Program-made: the position numbers and the translations under genes | NCBI GenBank assembly: GCA_050012855.1 | Contig: JBEKGJ010000026.1 | Location: 1 to 64,000, forward strand | Length of the DNA stretch: 64,000 nucleotides | Direction: 5' to 3' | Source: JAJXZJ01 sp050012855 | Lineage (GTDB): Bacteria > Verrucomicrobiota > Verrucomicrobiia > Limisphaerales > J093 | The notes under the pieces: model-generated | Database searches by the model: none | The model's input: only the letters and a program-made list of their open reading frames with translations | Told to the model about the DNA's origin: nothing | Part shown: piece by piece, positions 62,350 to 64,000 of the stretch | Layout of the letters: every line of letters begins with the position of its first letter | Position numbering within the stretch: the first letter of the stretch is position 1

Positions 62350-62838
62350 TCATGACGCGCACTTCCCCAGGATTTCAACGGCCTTTTCCGAGGTCACGTG
62401 CTCGTGGAACTCATCGTTCACCATCATCACCGGCGCCGTGCCGCAACCGGCGAGGCACTCGACAAACTCGACCGTGAACCGCCCGTCCTTCGTCGTCTGC
62501 GGCCCGTGCGCGTGGGCGTCGAGCCCCAGCTTCTCGCAAAGCTGCCGGTGCAGTTCGTGCGAACCGCCCAGGGCGCAGCTCAGGGTCCGGCAGATTTTCA
62601 GGTGGAACTTCCCGACCGGCTGCTGTCGGAACATCGGGTAGAAGGTGACCAGTTCCAGGATGTTGATCGGCTGGAGTCCGAGCTTGGCCGCCGTCCACTC
62701 CATCGCCTCGGGTGTGAGACAACCGAAATGGTCCTGCAGGGCGTGCAGCACCATCAGGCTCGCACTCCGCGGCTTCGGGTAGTGCGTGATCAACTCGGTA
62801 ATCTCGGCTTCCAAATTTGTTGGAACGGTGAAACTCAT
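62350..62838 (-). CDS. nuoE: NADH-quinone oxidoreductase subunit E (162 aa)
   Basis: A thioredoxin-like 2Fe-2S protein: the helical N-terminus with LMVLHALQDHFGCLTPEAM is followed by CRTLSCALGG and VECLAGCGTAPVMMVND, holding the four cluster cysteines. It passes electrons beside NuoF (cluster N1a). Its stop is two bases from the antisense tRNA-Gln, and seven bases separate its start from the nucleotidyltransferase gene. Confidence 0.93.
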   Translation of the reverse strand: MSFTVPTNLEAEITELITHYPKPRSASLMVLHALQDHFGCLTPEAMEWTAAKLGLQPINILELVTFYPMFRQQPVGKFHLKICRTLSCALGGSHELHRQLCEKLGLDAHAHGPQTTKDGRFTVEFVECLAGCGTAPVMMVNDEFHEHVTSEKAVEILGKCAS

Positions 62839-62845
62839 TTCAAAT

Positions 62846-63418
62846 TCAAGGCTGACTCGCGACCTTTCGACGAAGCTCTTCCAATCGGTCCGGAATCTGC
62901 GGCGATTCCTTCAATTCAGTCAATGGCTTCAACTCGGCCATGATTTGTTTCCAGTTCAACCGTTCGCCCTGCCGAAGCAAGACCGTTTCGACGTCGAGCC
63001 AGTCGCGCTCGCGATTGGCAAAGGCCTTCATCACCACCAAATCTTCCGCGGAACAAGTTCGCAGCCGGCCGTCGGCCATAAAATCAAAATCGCTGGCCCG
63101 CTCCATCACCCGCTCCTCGAAGGGCAGCGCCCCCAGCGCGACATCCAGTCCGATGCCATCGGCAGACTGCATCAGCAGCACCCGATTGTGCAGCGCGAAC
63201 TCGCGCGTGTCCGGCCGCCGACCCGCAAACCGCGCCAGTAACAAATCCACAACTTTCTCCTCCCCGCCGAAACCGGTCAGCACCGTCAGATCCACATCCT
63301 TCGTCAAGCGCGGTTCGCCCCAACGTTGGAGCACCAACCCGCCAATCAAACAGTTCTTCCACGATTTCGCATCGAGGAGCGACTGCAACTCCGCCGCCAG
63401 TCTGATCAGTCGCGTCAT
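62846..63418 (-). CDS. Nucleotidyltransferase-fold protein (190 aa)
   Basis: The signature LIGGLVLQRWGEPRLTKDVDL (G-G, then D-x-D) is the start of the nucleotidyltransferase fold of AbiEii/MNT-like proteins. A later GLDVALG supplies the third acidic residue. Such proteins transfer nucleotides to RNA or to partner proteins, often as toxins. ATG 63418 overlaps the stop of the 74-residue gene by four bases. The pair lies inside the nuo operon between nuoD and nuoE. Confidence 0.78.
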   Translation of the reverse strand: MTRLIRLAAELQSLLDAKSWKNCLIGGLVLQRWGEPRLTKDVDLTVLTGFGGEEKVVDLLLARFAGRRPDTREFALHNRVLLMQSADGIGLDVALGALPFEERVMERASDFDFMADGRLRTCSAEDLVVMKAFANRERDWLDVETVLLRQGERLNWKQIMAELKPLTELKESPQIPDRLEELRRKVASQP

Positions 63419-63639
63419 CGTTTTGCCCGACCAAACCACCGCTGCTGTTCAACCAAACCCGAGGTCGGCTTCGGCGGGAAAGCCCGGATCGCGCCCTCGA
63501 ACAATCCGTCGAAGGCTGGAATCGAGCGCGCCGTATCCGCCTGACGGATGTCTTCACGCCGCATCCGCTCAAGCTCCGGTCCGGCCCGTCGCCAGGCGTC
63601 AACGCACTTTTGCGCGCGGGCTTTTTCTTCGGCGGTCAT
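63415..63639 (-). CDS. Small partner of the nucleotidyltransferase (74 aa)
   Basis: ATG 63639 starts MTAEEKARAQKCVDAWRRAG, a helical protein with Pro-rich C-terminus (IRAFPPKPTSG). It is coupled by ATGA to the nucleotidyltransferase gene, as antitoxin-like or adaptor genes are. No family is recognised. It follows nuoD after a 14-base gap. Confidence 0.65.
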   Translation of the reverse strand: MTAEEKARAQKCVDAWRRAGPELERMRREDIRQADTARSIPAFDGLFEGAIRAFPPKPTSGLVEQQRWFGRAKR

Positions 63640-63653
63640 TTCAACACCCGGCT

Positions 63654-64000
63654 TCAGCGGTCGCATTCTCCCATCACGAAGTCCAGCGACCCCAGGATGG
63701 CGACCGTGTCGCTCATCAGGTGGCCCGGCAGCAGATGGGAGAGGATGCTCAGGTTCACGAACGACGGCGCGCGGATTTTCAGCCGGTAGGGCGTGCCGCC
63801 GCCGCGGCTGTTGATGTAAAAACCGAGTTCGCCCTTCGGATTCTCCGCCCCGAAATAGATCTCGCCCGGCGGGGCATTCACGCCCTGGGTCACGAGGATG
63901 AACTGGTGGATCAACTCCTCCATGCCGGTCAGCACCTTGTCCTTCGGCGGCAGCACCACCTTGCCGTCGGGAATGTTCACCGGACCGCCGGGCAATTGGT
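63654..64000 (-). CDS. nuoD: NADH-quinone oxidoreductase subunit D, C-terminal part
   Basis: Only the last 115 codons are in the window; the gene continues past 64000. ELGFYINSRGGGTPYRLKIRAPSF and LPGHLMSDTVAILGSLDFVMGECDR are the conserved end of NuoD, which lines the quinone site. It is the first gene of the visible nuo set; nuoA, nuoB and nuoC should lie upstream outside the window. Confidence 0.93.
   Translation of the reverse strand, partial: QLPGGPVNIPDGKVVLPPKDKVLTGMEELIHQFILVTQGVNAPPGEIYFGAENPKGELGFYINSRGGGTPYRLKIRAPSFVNLSILSHLLPGHLMSDTVAILGSLDFVMGECDR

Noticed and set aside
1..64000. CRISPR array
   Set aside because: No regularly spaced direct repeats of 24-40 bases with unique spacers; the only tandem repeats are 7-base units at nuoJ.

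Overview
The right-hand 36 kb (about 27.4-64 kb) is a bacterial chromosome of high GC, and positions 1-27,379 look like an integrated mobile element. The host is most likely a member of the Verrucomicrobiota (inference). Supports are the secreted phosphatases with a short C-terminal tail ending in FYRL/FYRA, a DUF4838-type glycan protein, and many short intergenic repeats. I could not run a search to confirm the lineage.

Element, 1-27,379. The integrase (26009-27244, minus) lies beside the 3' half of a tRNA-Gln(UUG) at 27331-27379. That pattern marks an element inserted in a tRNA gene, whose intact copy should lie left of the window. From left to right the element holds: two small genes; about 2.4 kb with no convincing gene but several large imperfect palindromes (641-2923); a minus-strand cluster with an NYN-type nuclease, a PD-(D/E)XK-like protein, a 51-residue protein and a zinc-ribbon membrane protein (3086-5307); a phage head module of portal, scaffold-like protein, major capsid, adaptor, connector-like proteins and tail spike (5636-12150), with no terminase, tail tube, tape measure or lysis gene; a six-gene cluster (12395-18162); a type III-like restriction-modification set with a PIN/zinc-ribbon gene between mod and res (18213-24280); a PIN / XRE-ImmA toxin-antitoxin pair with a palindromic operator; and the integrase.

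The most interesting part is 12395-18162: an orotidine-phosphate decarboxylase homologue, an orotate phosphoribosyltransferase homologue, a SIR2-fold protein, a large protein with a second phosphoribosyltransferase-like core, and two proteins I cannot identify. The genes overlap or are spaced by 15 bases or fewer. A pyrimidine/PRPP chemistry module joined to a SIR2 protein inside a defence-rich element suggests a nucleotide-based defence or stress system that I do not recognise.

Host chromosome. Minus-strand genes 34877 to 27506 encode a glutamine amidotransferase, iron alcohol dehydrogenase, aldehyde dehydrogenase, glutamine-synthetase-family enzyme, organophosphate-type transporter and HAD phosphatase. 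They read as one route for an amine or amino-alcohol carried as a phosphate ester. Next come a SNF2 helicase, and a GH5-like enzyme and DUF4838 protein. A plus-strand cassette of secreted phosphatases (two related metallophosphoesterases around a histidine phosphatase) follows; it is flanked by 66-base direct repeats and then by an alpha-galactosidase-like gene. The last 13 kb is a minus-strand nuo (complex I) operon, nuoN to nuoD (D cut by the window end). It is interrupted by an antisense tRNA-Gln(CUG), a small lipoprotein gene and a two-gene nucleotidyltransferase pair.
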